Below, in pieces: positions 26,984 through 36,943 of a DNA stretch of 64,000 bases (position 1 is the stretch's first letter; each line of letters starts with the position of its first letter). Source of the stretch: Phycisphaerae bacterium (lineage in GTDB: Bacteria; Planctomycetota; Phycisphaerae; UBA1845; PWPN01); the NCBI GenBank assembly GCA_018003015.1, contig JAGNEZ010000007.1, positions 62,001 to 126,000 on the forward strand, read 5' to 3'. A program made the translations under genes and the position numbers. The notes beneath the pieces were generated by a model. It was not told where the DNA came from and searched no databases. It saw only the letters and a list, made by a program, of their open reading frames with translations.

Positions 26984-29764
26984 ATGCGATGTGGAATCTG
27001 TTCTTGGTCACTGTTCGCGTCAGGACTTGCTCTGCTGCTGGTTGCACTGCCCGGTGTTACCCAGGCCGCGGACTGCAACGGCAATGGCATTGACGATCAT
27101 CTTGACCTGCAGCCGTCCGGCTTCGGCTTTGCCGCGGCCGTCCACTACGCGGCTGGCGATTATGCCAAGCACGTTGCCGCGGCCGATCTTGACGGGGACG
27201 GCGACCTCGACCTCGCGGTGGTCAATCAGGAAGCCAACACCATCAGCGTCTTCAAGAACAACGGGAACGGCACCTATGCGGCGAGGGTGAATTACGCCGT
27301 AGGCGACACGCCGGTCTGGATTGTCGCCGCGAAGCTGGACGGGGACGCCGACATTGATCTGGCTGTGGCGAACAACGTGTCCGACAACGTGTCGATCCTC
27401 AAGAACAACGGCAATGCCACGTTTGCGGCGGCGGTGAACTACCCTGTTGGGGACGCCCCGACGTCGCGCGGCCCGGCGACAGCTGTTGCCGCGGCTGAGC
27501 TCGACCTCGATGGGGATGTCGATCTGGTGGTGACCGTCGCCGGTATCACCGGTCATTACGTTTCGATTCTGCGGAACGACGGGAATGCCGCCTTTGCGGC
27601 TCCCGAGAACATCTATGTCGCGGGCATGCCCGATTCGCTGGTGGTTACCGATCTGGACGGCGACGGCGACCCGGACGTGGCCGCGACCACGGGCTCCTAC
27701 AACAAGGTGGCGGTGCTCAAGCACAACGGAGTCAGTTCGTTGTCATGGCCGGTGTACTATTCCTGCCCCGGCGGCTGGCGGGTTACGGCCGGCGACCTGG
27801 ACCAAGACGGCGACGCGGACCTGGCGGTCACGGGGTATTGGACTGACAGGTTGTCCATCCTTCTGAACACCGGTACAGGTCTCTTTGGGGCACCCATCGA
27901 CTACACAACCGGTGAAGGCCCGGAAACGCCCACGGTCGGGGACTTCGACGCCGACGGCGACCTCGATGTGGCCGTACCCACCGAGATCGACGGTGAAGTA
28001 TCGATCTTCCGGAACAACGGTGATGGCACCTTGGCCGCCCCGCTGAATTATGCGGTTGGGACCACGCCGTCCTGTGCGACGGCCGCGGACCTCGACGGGG
28101 ATGGGATCCTTGACCTGGCGGTTACCAATGCGGGATCGGACAACGTATCGGTGCTGATCAACCAGACGCAGCCGCCGTTCAGCCAGGACTGCAACCGCAA
28201 CAACAGGCCTGACGAGTGCGACATTGCCGCGGGCACGGCGCAGGACTGCAACCAAAACGGGATCCCGGATTCGTGCGACATCGCTGGAGGCGCCGAGGAC
28301 GACTGCAACCACAACGGCGTTCCGGACACCTGTGATCTTCGGGTTACGCTGTCGTTTTCTAAGCCAAAAACGATCCCGACCGGCAATGGCGCTCACGGCC
28401 TCTCCCTGGCCGACATCAACCAGGACGGTCATGCGGACCTGGTGGTGTCGAACTACGCCGCGGACAACGTTTCCCTGCTGCTCAACAACGGATTCGGCAA
28501 GTTCACGACGAGCACTCAGTCGCCCCTGACTGCAGGCAACTCACCGTATGGTGTTGCGGTCGGCTTGCTGAACGGAGACATGTACCCTGACATTGTCACC
28601 TGCAACTACAACGACGACACCGTGTCGGTCTTCCTCACGGGCAAGACCGGCAAGTACGGGGCGCAAGTCACCTACCCTGTGGGAAATGCCCCCTTCGGGG
28701 TTGCGATCGGCGACGTGACCGGAGACGGCGACAATGACATTGTGACGGCCAACTACCTGGATGACAGCGTGTCGGTGCTCAAGAACCTTGGCACGGGGAC
28801 ATTCCAGGTTCCATCGACCGACTACGTGGTCGGAAGCCGGCCGGTCGCGGTAGCCATTGCCCGTCTTGACGCCGGCTCCGCCCGGGACCTGGCGGTGGCC
28901 AACTTCCTTTCCGACGACGTGACGATCCTGCGGAATGCCGGGCTGGCTGGCTTCGTGACGGTGGGCACCTACGACGCGGGCAACGGCCCCCGGGGCTTTG
29001 CGGTGCAGGATCTCGACGCGGACGGCGACCTGGACCTGGCCGTCCCGAACGCTGACACCTCGCAGATGACCGTGCTCTACAATGCCGGCAATGCGACCTT
29101 TGCCAACTCGCGGTCATTCGTGGTGGGTTCTTCTATCTCGCCGCTGAACCCGCAAGGCATTGCCGCCGCGGACCTGGACAAGGACGGCGACGCGGACATT
29201 ATTACTGCCAACCGCGGCACGGACGACGTTTCTGTGCTGTTGAACTACGGCAACGGCACGTTCCTTCCGGCCGTTCAGTTTGCTGCGGGGGATGGACCCG
29301 TCGCGGTTGTCGCCTGGGACTTCAGCGGCGACGGCTACCGTGACCTGGCGATCGCCAACGTCAACTCCGACGACGTATCGATTCTGGCCGGCGACCCGTT
29401 GCCGCCGGATGATCCGGACTGCAACAGCAACCAGGTACCCGACTCATGCGATATCGCCGCGGGGACGGTTCAGGACCAGAACCACGACGGCGTGCCCGAC
29501 GTCTGCCAGATCGCGGCCGACTTCAACACAGACCTGGACGTCGACAGGAACGATCTGGCCAAGCTGATCCACTGCATTACTGGACCGACCATCGCCTACG
29601 ACCCGCTGGCGTTGCCTTCCGGCTGCACGCTGTCCCCTGACGGATTTGGTCGCATTGCGGCCGACTTTGACCGCGACGGCGATGTCGACCAGCGGGACTT
29701 TGGGGCCTTCCAGAAATGCTACAGCGGGGAGGACATCGTTGCTGATCCGTATTGTGCGGACTGA
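26984..29764 (+). CDS. Secreted protein with two seven-repeat FG-GAP propellers and dockerin-type end
   Basis: A 926-residue exported protein with a signal peptide (LFASGLALLLVALPGVTQA) and GGAGGAGA before the ATG. I count seven FG-GAP/VCBS-type repeats in residues about 35-390 (each with a DxDGDxDLA Ca-binding loop and a VSxxxNNGxGTF strand) and seven more in about 460-805, so two complete integrin-like seven-bladed propellers are likely. Between them lie three short DCNxNGxPDxCD units, with two more after the second propeller; these resemble thrombospondin type 3 calcium repeats. The end carries dockerin-like DLDVDRNDL and DRDGDVDQRDFGAFQKC. The protein is likely surface-located, calcium-stabilised and adhesive; the ligand is unknown. 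Confidence 0.9.
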   Translation: MRCGICSWSLFASGLALLLVALPGVTQAADCNGNGIDDHLDLQPSGFGFAAAVHYAAGDYAKHVAAADLDGDGDLDLAVVNQEANTISVFKNNGNGTYAARVNYAVGDTPVWIVAAKLDGDADIDLAVANNVSDNVSILKNNGNATFAAAVNYPVGDAPTSRGPATAVAAAELDLDGDVDLVVTVAGITGHYVSILRNDGNAAFAAPENIYVAGMPDSLVVTDLDGDGDPDVAATTGSYNKVAVLKHNGVSSLSWPVYYSCPGGWRVTAGDLDQDGDADLAVTGYWTDRLSILLNTGTGLFGAPIDYTTGEGPETPTVGDFDADGDLDVAVPTEIDGEVSIFRNNGDGTLAAPLNYAVGTTPSCATAADLDGDGILDLAVTNAGSDNVSVLINQTQPPFSQDCNRNNRPDECDIAAGTAQDCNQNGIPDSCDIAGGAEDDCNHNGVPDTCDLRVTLSFSKPKTIPTGNGAHGLSLADINQDGHADLVVSNYAADNVSLLLNNGFGKFTTSTQSPLTAGNSPYGVAVGLLNGDMYPDIVTCNYNDDTVSVFLTGKTGKYGAQVTYPVGNAPFGVAIGDVTGDGDNDIVTANYLDDSVSVLKNLGTGTFQVPSTDYVVGSRPVAVAIARLDAGSARDLAVANFLSDDVTILRNAGLAGFVTVGTYDAGNGPRGFAVQDLDADGDLDLAVPNADTSQMTVLYNAGNATFANSRSFVVGSSISPLNPQGIAAADLDKDGDADIITANRGTDDVSVLLNYGNGTFLPAVQFAAGDGPVAVVAWDFSGDGYRDLAIANVNSDDVSILAGDPLPPDDPDCNSNQVPDSCDIAAGTVQDQNHDGVPDVCQIAADFNTDLDVDRNDLAKLIHCITGPTIAYDPLALPSGCTLSPDGFGRIAADFDRDGDVDQRDFGAFQKCYSGEDIVADPYCAD

Positions 29765-30071
29765 CGACGGCAAGTGTTTTCTCCTCCCGGCCAGGAGGGC
29801 CGGTCGGGCAACGGGGTCAATCGGGGTGAAGCCGCGCAAGCCGCGATGTTGTCTGGAGGCGAGGTCGGGGAGAGCTACCCGCTTCCCGGGGAGAGGACCC
29901 GAGTGGCCCTGAGACAATAAGTCCAGCAAGACCGCAAGGCCCAACTTTGTGGGCCAGGATCGCGTACAATACCGCGGAGTGTCCGTGCCGCCTGGTCGTC
30001 GCTCGCACGCGGACGAAAGGTGGAAGCGTCATCGGGGGACATCGCAGAGGAGCTCTGAGGAGGTTTGGGAT
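29765..30071 (+). other. Intergenic region before the alkaline phosphatase
   Basis: About 300 bp containing a 6-bp hairpin (GGCCCA...TGGGCC, around 29938-29955) and a TACAAT box at 29965-29970 without a good -35 partner. The open frame from 29949 into the phosphatase has no start signal; the real start is at 30072. Confidence 0.4.
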
Positions 30072-31586
30072 TTGAAGGGACGCACGTATACCCGAAGGCA
30101 GGCGATCCGGTCAGGTGTGGCGGCGAGTCTTGCAGCCGCAGCGAGTTCGACCACTCGGGCAGCGACCTACCCGACCACGAACCCAGCCCGTTCCGAGGTC
30201 GGCAACATCATCTTCATGGTGGCCGACGGGATGAGTGCCGGTGTGCCGTCCATGACCGAGTTGCTCTCGCGTCGGGCCCGAGGCCGGGGTACGCACTGGT
30301 ACGATCTGCAGCAGCATCCGGAAACGACGTGCGGGTATTTCGAGACCCACTCGCTCAACTCGCCGGTGACGGACTCGTCTGCGGCCTCGAGTGCCTGGGG
30401 CAGCGGCTCGCGGATTTTCAACGGGGCGCTCAACAAGCTGCCCGACGGCACGAATCTCACGCCTATTGCGATGCTAGTCAAGGACACCCGTCGGCGTGTC
30501 GGGCTGGTCACGACGACCACGATCACTCACGCGACTCCGGCCGGTTTCGCCGCCGTGGAGAAGGCCCGCAGCAGCGAGGATGAGATTGCCGAACAGTATC
30601 TGGACCGGGTCGATGTGCTCATGGGTGGCGGTTTGGAGTTCTTCAAGGCCGACCGCCGCAAGGATGAGAAGGATCTCATCGATGCCTACCGGGACAAGGG
30701 CTACGCGTACTGGGATCATCGGCAGCAGGTTGTGGACGGCAGCCACCCGGAGAAGGTACTCGGGTTGTTCGAGTCGGGTCATCTGCCCTATGCCATCGAC
30801 CGCCAAAATCAGGAGAATCTGGCCGCGAAGCTGCCCACGCTGGCGGAGATGACCCGGGCCGCGCTAAACAGCCTGGCGCCTTCGCCGAACGGTTTCTTGC
30901 TGCAGATTGAAGGTGGGCGGGTGGATCATGCGGCGCACGCCAACGACGCTGCGGCGCTCCTATGGGAACAACTCGCGTTTGATGATGCGATCGGGGTGGT
31001 TCGCGACTTCCTGGCCGGTCACCCGGAGACGCTGGTGGTCATCACCACCGACCACGGGAACGCCAACCCCGGTCTGCGTGGCATGGGATCCGGTTACTCC
31101 GATACGGAGAAGTGCTTCGACATTCTGGCTGGCGTTCGGGGTTCGTTCGACGTTCTGCAGCAGGAGCTCAAGCGGGCCGCCCGCGATTCGGGCGGGTTGC
31201 GTGATGCGATCGTCGAGGTGGTTCGATCCACATGCGGCATCGAGCTTGCCCGGAAGGACGCTGACACGGTGGTCTCGATCGTTGCGGGCAAGCTGCCCTA
31301 CGAGGCCAACAAGCAACTGGCCAATGCCCACGGTCTGCTTGGTCAGATCCTGGGGAACTACACGGGGGTGGGCTTCAACGGGACCAAGCACACCGAGGAT
31401 CTTGCCCCGGTTCTGGCCTTGGGCGCGGGCCGCTCACAGTTCAGCGGCCTGCTTCGGAACACGGACGCGTTCGTCCGGATGACCGGGGCATTCGGCATCG
31501 AGTACCGAAACCCCTCGATGACCGCTGCCAGAGCCCGGGCCTACCTTTCACAAGCGCCGGAGGTGGATCCCGTCCACTGGGCATGA
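30072..31586 (+). CDS. Tat-exported alkaline phosphatase, PhoA-like
   Basis: A 504-residue enzyme. I start at TTG 30072, since GAGGAGG lies eight bases upstream and the protein then opens with a twin-arginine signal (YTRRQAIRSG and an Ala-rich stretch). The catalytic region is clear: NIIFMVADGMS for the first metal Asp, SPVTDSSAASSAWGSG with the nucleophilic Ser at about residue 102, EGGRVDHAAHAND for zinc ligands near 283, and VVITTDHGN near 327. A final HTEDLAPVLALG supplies the last conserved His. It releases phosphate from organic monoesters outside the cytoplasm. Family assignment is secure; phosphate regulation is likely for the class but no Pho box was identified. Confidence 0.92.
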   Translation: MKGRTYTRRQAIRSGVAASLAAAASSTTRAATYPTTNPARSEVGNIIFMVADGMSAGVPSMTELLSRRARGRGTHWYDLQQHPETTCGYFETHSLNSPVTDSSAASSAWGSGSRIFNGALNKLPDGTNLTPIAMLVKDTRRRVGLVTTTTITHATPAGFAAVEKARSSEDEIAEQYLDRVDVLMGGGLEFFKADRRKDEKDLIDAYRDKGYAYWDHRQQVVDGSHPEKVLGLFESGHLPYAIDRQNQENLAAKLPTLAEMTRAALNSLAPSPNGFLLQIEGGRVDHAAHANDAAALLWEQLAFDDAIGVVRDFLAGHPETLVVITTDHGNANPGLRGMGSGYSDTEKCFDILAGVRGSFDVLQQELKRAARDSGGLRDAIVEVVRSTCGIELARKDADTVVSIVAGKLPYEANKQLANAHGLLGQILGNYTGVGFNGTKHTEDLAPVLALGAGRSQFSGLLRNTDAFVRMTGAFGIEYRNPSMTAARARAYLSQAPEVDPVHWA

Positions 31587-31665
31587 GCACGCGGCGGGCA
31601 CGGGCCCGTCTGGCTGGGGCCGAGCTTCGGGATCGGGGGGTTGCTGCCGAAGGCTGGGCGCGGTC

Positions 31666-32562
31666 CTACCGAACCGTGATGTCCATGCCGATATCCAGGG
31701 CCGGGGCGGAATGGGTGATGGCCCCGACGGCGATCCGCTCGACGCCGGTGGCGGCGATCTCGCGGACGGTCTCCAGGTTGACTCCCCCCGAGGCCTCGAG
31801 CTGCGTGCGGCCGGCCGGACCGGAGGCGTTGCGTCGTCGGACGGCCTCCTGGATCTGCTTGGGGCTGAAGTTGTCGACCAGGATGACGTCGATGCCGGGC
31901 ACCTTGAGCAGTTCGTCGAGTTGGCCGAGCGTGTCCACTTCGAACTCGATGAAGTCGGGGCGGGGATCCAGCTGTCGGCATCGATCGACCACCCGCCCGG
32001 CGGCGGCGGCCAGGCCGGCCACGGCCACACCCGTCAGATGGTTGTCCTTGATGAGCACCGCGTCGTGCAGGCCGATCCGGTGATTAAAGCCGCCGCCACA
32101 GCGGACCGCGTACTTGTCCAGCAGCCGCCAGCCGGGAATGGTCTTGCGTGTATCGTAGATCCGGGCCTTTGTGCCGGCCACGGCGTCCACGAACCGCCGC
32201 GTCAGCGTTGCCACGCCGCAGAGCCGTTCGAGGAAGTTCAGCAGTGTCCGCTCGATACCCAGCAGCAGGGGCAGCGGTCCATTGAGCACGGCAATCGGCG
32301 TGGTCGGGTGGATTCGATCCCCGTCCGCGAGTCGCGCGTTGACCTTGAGCTGCTCCGGATGGGCGTCGGCCAGCATGTCGAGCAGAGCTCGCCCGGCGAA
32401 CACGCCCGGCTGGCGGGCGTTCAGATGAGCCGTGCCTGCCATCGGCCGATCGAACGCCACCCGCGTGGTCACGTCGAGATCGGCCCCGTCTTCCTGCAGA
32501 GCCTGATGCCACAAGATGGCCAGATGGGCTCGGTCCACGATGGGTTGGGTGCTTTCGCTCAT
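31666..32562 (-). CDS. nadC: Nicotinate-nucleotide diphosphorylase (quinolinate phosphoribosyltransferase)
   Basis: A 298-residue NadC, which converts quinolinate and PRPP to nicotinate mononucleotide, CO2 and pyrophosphate in de novo NAD synthesis. Family marks: [10 protein letters not shown], the segment [41 protein letters not shown] and [15 protein letters not shown], plus the late [22 protein letters not shown] with the PRPP-pocket Gly residues. The ATG at 32562 overlaps the stop of uvrB (ATGA), so its translation is coupled to uvrB. NadA and NadB are not in the window. Confidence 0.96.
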   Translation of the reverse strand: MSESTQPIVDRAHLAILWHQALQEDGADLDVTTRVAFDRPMAGTAHLNARQPGVFAGRALLDMLADAHPEQLKVNARLADGDRIHPTTPIAVLNGPLPLLLGIERTLLNFLERLCGVATLTRRFVDAVAGTKARIYDTRKTIPGWRLLDKYAVRCGGGFNHRIGLHDAVLIKDNHLTGVAVAGLAAAAGRVVDRCRQLDPRPDFIEFEVDTLGQLDELLKVPGIDVILVDNFSPKQIQEAVRRRNASGPAGRTQLEASGGVNLETVREIAATGVERIAVGAITHSAPALDIGMDITVR

Positions 32563-34682
32563 TGCCTGAAATGCTTGCTCCTCGGTTTCCAGAATGATGG
32601 CCTGCCCTTCCGTCGTTGAGTCGGGTCAGGCTCCTCGTCGTCTTGGCCAGTTTCGTCTTTCCTGAAGGCGATCTCGGTCTGCCGGCCGGCGGTATCTTTG
32701 CCCCCTGTTTCCAGCCTGGGAACCGCCTGCAGCTCGCGCAGCCGGTCGCGGAGCATGGCCGCCCGTTCGAAGTCGAGTTTCTCGGCCGCCTCGAGCATTT
32801 CTTCCTCGACCTTGGCGATCATCTCGTCGCGATCATACTCATCCTCGCTCGCCCTGACCGCTTCGCGAGCCACCCGGCGTGCGGAGATTTCCTGCTCCAG
32901 TGAGTTGCGGATGGCCTTCTTGATCGTCTCCGGCTCAATGTGATGCTCCTGGTTGTACCTGATCTGTAGCTCGCGGCGGCGGTTGGTTTCGTCGATAGCC
33001 CGTTGCATGCTGGGCGTCATTTTGTCGGCGTACAGAACGACCACGGCGTTCACGTTGCGGGCGGTACGGCCGATCATCTGGATCAGGGACGTCTCGCTGC
33101 GAAGGAAGCCCTCCTTGTCGGCATCCATGATCGCGACCATGGACACCTCTGGAAGGTCGAGCCCTTCGCGGAGCAGGTTCACGCCGACCAGCACGTCGAA
33201 GTTGCCCCGCCGCAGGTCATTGAGGATTTCGACTCGCTCCAGGGTTTCGATATCGCTGTGCAGATAGCGGCCGCGGAAGCCCTTCTGATCGATGTAGGCC
33301 GAGAGGTCCTCGGCCAAGCGTTTGGTCAGGGTGGTTACCAGGACGCGTTCGCCGGCGGCCACCCGGCCCTCGATGCGCTTGAGCAGATCGGGGACCTGTC
33401 CGCGAGCCGCCGCGACCTCGATGGCCGGATCGACCAAGCCGGTAGGCCGGATGATCTGCTCGACAATCTCGCCGCCGCATCGTTCGAGTTCGTAGGGCCC
33501 GGGTGTGGCACTCACGAACATGGTCTGGTTCCACATGCTCTCGAATTCCTCGAACCGCAGGGGGCGGTTGTCGAGGCACGAGGGCAGCCGGAATCCGTGT
33601 TCGACCAGGACCTCCTTGCGGCTGCGGTCGCCGGCGAACATCGCTCGAAGCTGGGGCACGGTCGCGTGTGATTCGTCGAGGATCAGCAGGAAATCCCTGG
33701 GGAAGTAGTCGATCAGGGTGTACGGCCGGGAACCCGGCGGCGTGCCGTTGAAGTGCCGGGAGTAGTTTTCGATGCCGCTGCAGTAGCCGACCTCGCGGAT
33801 CATCTCGAGGTCGTACTTGGTCCGAGCCAGCAACCGCTGGGCTTCGAGCAGCTTGCCCAGCCGGCGGAGTTCCATGACCCGGAGGTCCAGCTCCGCCTGA
33901 ATGGTTGCCAGGGCGGCTTCTTTGCGGTCCTCGGGCATGACGTAGTGGACGGCGGGGAAGATGAAGATCTGGTCCTGCGAGGTAATCGTCTCGTTGGTCA
34001 ACGAATCGATCAGGTCGATGCGGTCGATCGCGTCGCCGAAAAACTCGATGCGGTAGGCGAACTCCTCGTCGCCGGGGTGAAGTTCGACCACGTCGCCGCG
34101 CACCCGGAATTTGCCCCGCCGGAAGTCGATATCGTTACGGCTGTACTGCAGATCGACGAAGCGTTTGAGCAGCTCGTCGCGGTCCATGGTATCGCCGACG
34201 CGGATTGGAATGACGCTCCGCTTGAAGTCTTCGGGCGAGCCGAGGCCGAAGATGCAGGACACGCTGGCCACGATGACCACGTCGCGTCGCGAGGCCAGCG
34301 AAGTCGTCGCCTTGAGCCGCAGTCGGTCGAGGTCGTCGTTGCGCGAGGCGTCCTTCTCGATGTAGATGTCCCGCTGCGGAATGTAGGCCTCGGGCTGGTA
34401 GTAGTCGTAGTAGCTGACGAAGTACTCGACGGAGTTCTCGGGGAACAGCCCGGTGAACTCCTCGTAGAGCTGGGCGGCCAAGGTCTTGTTGTGGCTGATC
34501 ACCAGCGCCGGCCGGTTCAGATTACGGATCACGTGGGCCATGGTGAACGTCTTGCCCGAGCCGGTCACCCCGAGCAGGCACTGGTTTCTCTGGTCGGCCT
34601 GATACGCCGCGGTCAGCTTGGCTATGGCCGCCGGCTGATCCCCCGCCGGCTCGAACGAACTGTGGATCTTGAACTCGGACAT
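32559..34682 (-). CDS. uvrB: Excinuclease ABC subunit B
   Basis: A 707-residue UvrB, the DNA-damage verification helicase that receives lesions from UvrA and recruits UvrC. The ATG at 34682 begins the usual [19 protein letters not shown]; a GTG seven codons upstream is possible. Present in order: Walker A GVTGSGKT (38-45), the [12 protein letters not shown] damage-probing beta-hairpin, the DESH helicase motif, the SATPG segment, helicase motifs V and VI (GRTARN), and a C-terminal UVR coiled coil ([17 protein letters not shown]) that contacts UvrA/UvrC. Length and motif order are ordinary. It is followed by overlapping nadC; the uvrA locus lies about 16 kb away on the same strand. Confidence 0.98.
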   Translation of the reverse strand: MSEFKIHSSFEPAGDQPAAIAKLTAAYQADQRNQCLLGVTGSGKTFTMAHVIRNLNRPALVISHNKTLAAQLYEEFTGLFPENSVEYFVSYYDYYQPEAYIPQRDIYIEKDASRNDDLDRLRLKATTSLASRRDVVIVASVSCIFGLGSPEDFKRSVIPIRVGDTMDRDELLKRFVDLQYSRNDIDFRRGKFRVRGDVVELHPGDEEFAYRIEFFGDAIDRIDLIDSLTNETITSQDQIFIFPAVHYVMPEDRKEAALATIQAELDLRVMELRRLGKLLEAQRLLARTKYDLEMIREVGYCSGIENYSRHFNGTPPGSRPYTLIDYFPRDFLLILDESHATVPQLRAMFAGDRSRKEVLVEHGFRLPSCLDNRPLRFEEFESMWNQTMFVSATPGPYELERCGGEIVEQIIRPTGLVDPAIEVAAARGQVPDLLKRIEGRVAAGERVLVTTLTKRLAEDLSAYIDQKGFRGRYLHSDIETLERVEILNDLRRGNFDVLVGVNLLREGLDLPEVSMVAIMDADKEGFLRSETSLIQMIGRTARNVNAVVVLYADKMTPSMQRAIDETNRRRELQIRYNQEHHIEPETIKKAIRNSLEQEISARRVAREAVRASEDEYDRDEMIAKVEEEMLEAAEKLDFERAAMLRDRLRELQAVPRLETGGKDTAGRQTEIAFRKDETGQDDEEPDPTQRRKGRPSFWKPRSKHFRQ

Positions 34683-34902
34683 CCTGAATGACCTATCCTT
34701 CACTCAGATCGAGCGCACGCCAGGCGAACCCGCGTGCCTGAACCGCTCGGATCAGATCATAGACGCCGGAACGATGCGGTTCAAATCGGCGCTGGCACAA
34801 CAGACCGTGGTATTCAGGATGGATCGAGATCCGCCAACCCGGAGGGCGACGGCCAGTGGATGGCCGAGGCATCCTGAGCCCGAGATGGCCCTCCTTTTAC
34901 CA

Positions 34903-36852
34903 CTACCGGTACGCGCGTATCTCGAACACCCGGGCCGAAGGATCGCCCCAGGAGGCCTTCACCAGCAGGCGAATACCCGACGCCGTCGCAGGCTCGAACG
35001 TGTGGACGCGCTTGCGCTGGTAGTTGCCCTGGACTGAAGCGACGCTCCGCTCCTTGTCGCCGTCGAGCAGGAACAACTCGTAGTCCCGCACCGTCTCGGG
35101 CTGCGGCCCGCGGATCATGCGGGCGTCGAAGCTGTCGCTGTGGCTCAGCGTCAGCTTGCGGATAAGCGCGGTATCGAAAGTCAGGTGGACCTCCCGCACG
35201 AGCTTCGGCGCGTCAAACCGCAATTCAAGCCACTGGGGCATTGGCCTGGCGGGATCGGACATCCAGCGGTTGGACTTATCGTAGACCACGCGATGGACGC
35301 CGTTTACGACGTTGGCCGCCGGGCCGACCGGCGTTTCACTGGACGCTCGCACCGTCGCCTTCCGGGCCAGATCGGCCGGATCGGCATTCGATGCACCCAC
35401 GAGGTAGGCATCGTCCTTGAGCAACTGCTGGCGAAGGTCCTCGATTCCCTCACGCCTGAGTTGTCGTATCGAGCAGCCGCGTTTGACGCACATGGCGGCG
35501 GCCGTACCAACTGCCTGCCCCATGGTGCTGCACGTACCCATGACCCGCGTGGTGCCGAAGGCCACGTGGCTGACGCTGATGTTACGACCGGCGAGGAGCA
35601 AGTTGCTGACGTTGCGCGAGTACAAGCACCGGAATGGGATATTATACAGCGGTATGGGGATCGAAAGGAACGGCTTGTCCTTGCACAGGATACCTTCGGG
35701 GGGATGCAGATCGATTGGCCAGCCGCCCAGCGCGACCCCATCCTCGAAGGTCGCCCCCTTCTGCACGTCCTGCTGGCGAAGCACATAGTCGCCGATGAAT
35801 CGCCGGCTCTCGCGCTTGCCGGGCAGGAAGCCGATCCAATCAAGCGCCCAGTTGGCGCTGTTAGGATGCTTGCCGCTGTTTTTGATGTGATCCCAGACTC
35901 CGAGGGCCATGGCCAGCAGTTGGTCGCGGATCCGTTCGTTGTCCTTGATCGTATCCAGTTCCCCGCCCCACTCGATCCACCAGAAACCGTACTCCCACGA
36001 ACCGTGCCCGCGATGTGGCAGGTCGCTGCAATCCGGGAACCGCCGGATCCACTTTGGCGGCACGAAGGGCATTGGCCGCTCGTGCTTGCGGGTCATGAAC
36101 ATGATGGAGCTGCCGAGGGTCTTGCTGTCGGCGGTTTCCGGGGCGAGCGATTCGCCGTATTCCGCCTGGGCCTCGCGTCCCATGCGGAATTCCGCCCCCG
36201 CCTCGGCCGCCAACCGTCCATCCCCGGTGCAGTCGATGAAGAGCTTGCCCTGGACGGTGAAGGACTCCTCCGTGCTCTCCCGCGTTGCGAACAACCGGAT
36301 GATCCGACCGGCGTCCATTTGCACACCCGCGCACGAGGTGTTCAGCAGCAGGGAGATGTTCGGTTCCCGCTTGACGGCGTCATAGAGGAGGACATCCCAC
36401 ATGCTTGGGGACCGTTGCGGATTCCGAACGGCGTCTTCGAGACGGAGTTCCTCGATGATCCCGGATTCCCGGGCGTCGGTTTTTCCCGCCTGACCCCCAC
36501 CATCGGAGCCTACAATGTGCATACGGATTTCGCTGGATGCGTTGCCGCCCAGGACGGGGCGATCCTGTAGGAGCAGGACGGACACGCCGTTCCGTGCAGC
36601 CGCGATGGCGGCACAGACGCCGGCCATACCGCCACCGGCCACGATGACTTGGGCTTCCAGGCGTTGGGGGGTGACCAGGCGTCCGGACTGGGGCTGCCCG
36701 GACGGTTCTCCGCCGGCGAGGGGTTTCGCGACGGCGAGGGAGTTGCCCTCGAGTGCCCGACCGGTTATGGTAGCGGTGATCAAGCCGCCGGCTCCGGCCG
36801 TCCTGAGGATGTCTCGCCGCGTTACACTTTGCTCATGGCTTCGTTCAGTCAT
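34903..36852 (-). CDS. Tat-exported FAD-dependent oxidoreductase with C-terminal discoidin-like domain
   Basis: A 649-residue protein. ATG 36852 follows AGGAG at a good distance, and the frame then starts with a twin-arginine signal (VTRRDILRTAGAGG). The FAD-binding Rossmann motif AGGGMAGVCAAIAAARNG is near residue 75, followed by DRPVLGGNASSEIRMH and FIDCTGDGRLAAEAGAEF, typical of the FAD_oxidored family (PF12831). The last 150 residues (WLELRFDAPKLVREVHLTF...RVFEIRAY) look like an F5/8-type (discoidin) beta-sandwich, which in such proteins may bind carbohydrate. Homologues are abundant in Planctomycetota and poorly characterised. It reads divergently from the TPR lipoprotein gene, with 91 bp between. 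Confidence 0.87.
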   Translation of the reverse strand: MTERSHEQSVTRRDILRTAGAGGLITATITGRALEGNSLAVAKPLAGGEPSGQPQSGRLVTPQRLEAQVIVAGGGMAGVCAAIAAARNGVSVLLLQDRPVLGGNASSEIRMHIVGSDGGGQAGKTDARESGIIEELRLEDAVRNPQRSPSMWDVLLYDAVKREPNISLLLNTSCAGVQMDAGRIIRLFATRESTEESFTVQGKLFIDCTGDGRLAAEAGAEFRMGREAQAEYGESLAPETADSKTLGSSIMFMTRKHERPMPFVPPKWIRRFPDCSDLPHRGHGSWEYGFWWIEWGGELDTIKDNERIRDQLLAMALGVWDHIKNSGKHPNSANWALDWIGFLPGKRESRRFIGDYVLRQQDVQKGATFEDGVALGGWPIDLHPPEGILCKDKPFLSIPIPLYNIPFRCLYSRNVSNLLLAGRNISVSHVAFGTTRVMGTCSTMGQAVGTAAAMCVKRGCSIRQLRREGIEDLRQQLLKDDAYLVGASNADPADLARKATVRASSETPVGPAANVVNGVHRVVYDKSNRWMSDPARPMPQWLELRFDAPKLVREVHLTFDTALIRKLTLSHSDSFDARMIRGPQPETVRDYELFLLDGDKERSVASVQGNYQRKRVHTFEPATASGIRLLVKASWGDPSARVFEIRAYR

Positions 36853-36943
36853 TGGTACACTCCTGCCGAAATCATAACCATCCGGGAGTGGGGACGGAAC
36901 CACAGGCGATGCAACCGCACGGAAACAAGGGAGTTGTCTGATC

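Noticed and set aside
34837-34894. Hairpin GGAGGGC...GCCCTCC followed by TTTT near the FAD gene
   Set aside because: The T-run follows on the plus strand, but no plus-strand gene ends there; the neighbouring genes are on the minus strand. The loop is also long.
35140-36570. 476-codon plus-strand frame opposite the FAD oxidoreductase
   Set aside because: The minus strand encodes clear FAD-binding and Tat motifs. The plus frame is a shadow.
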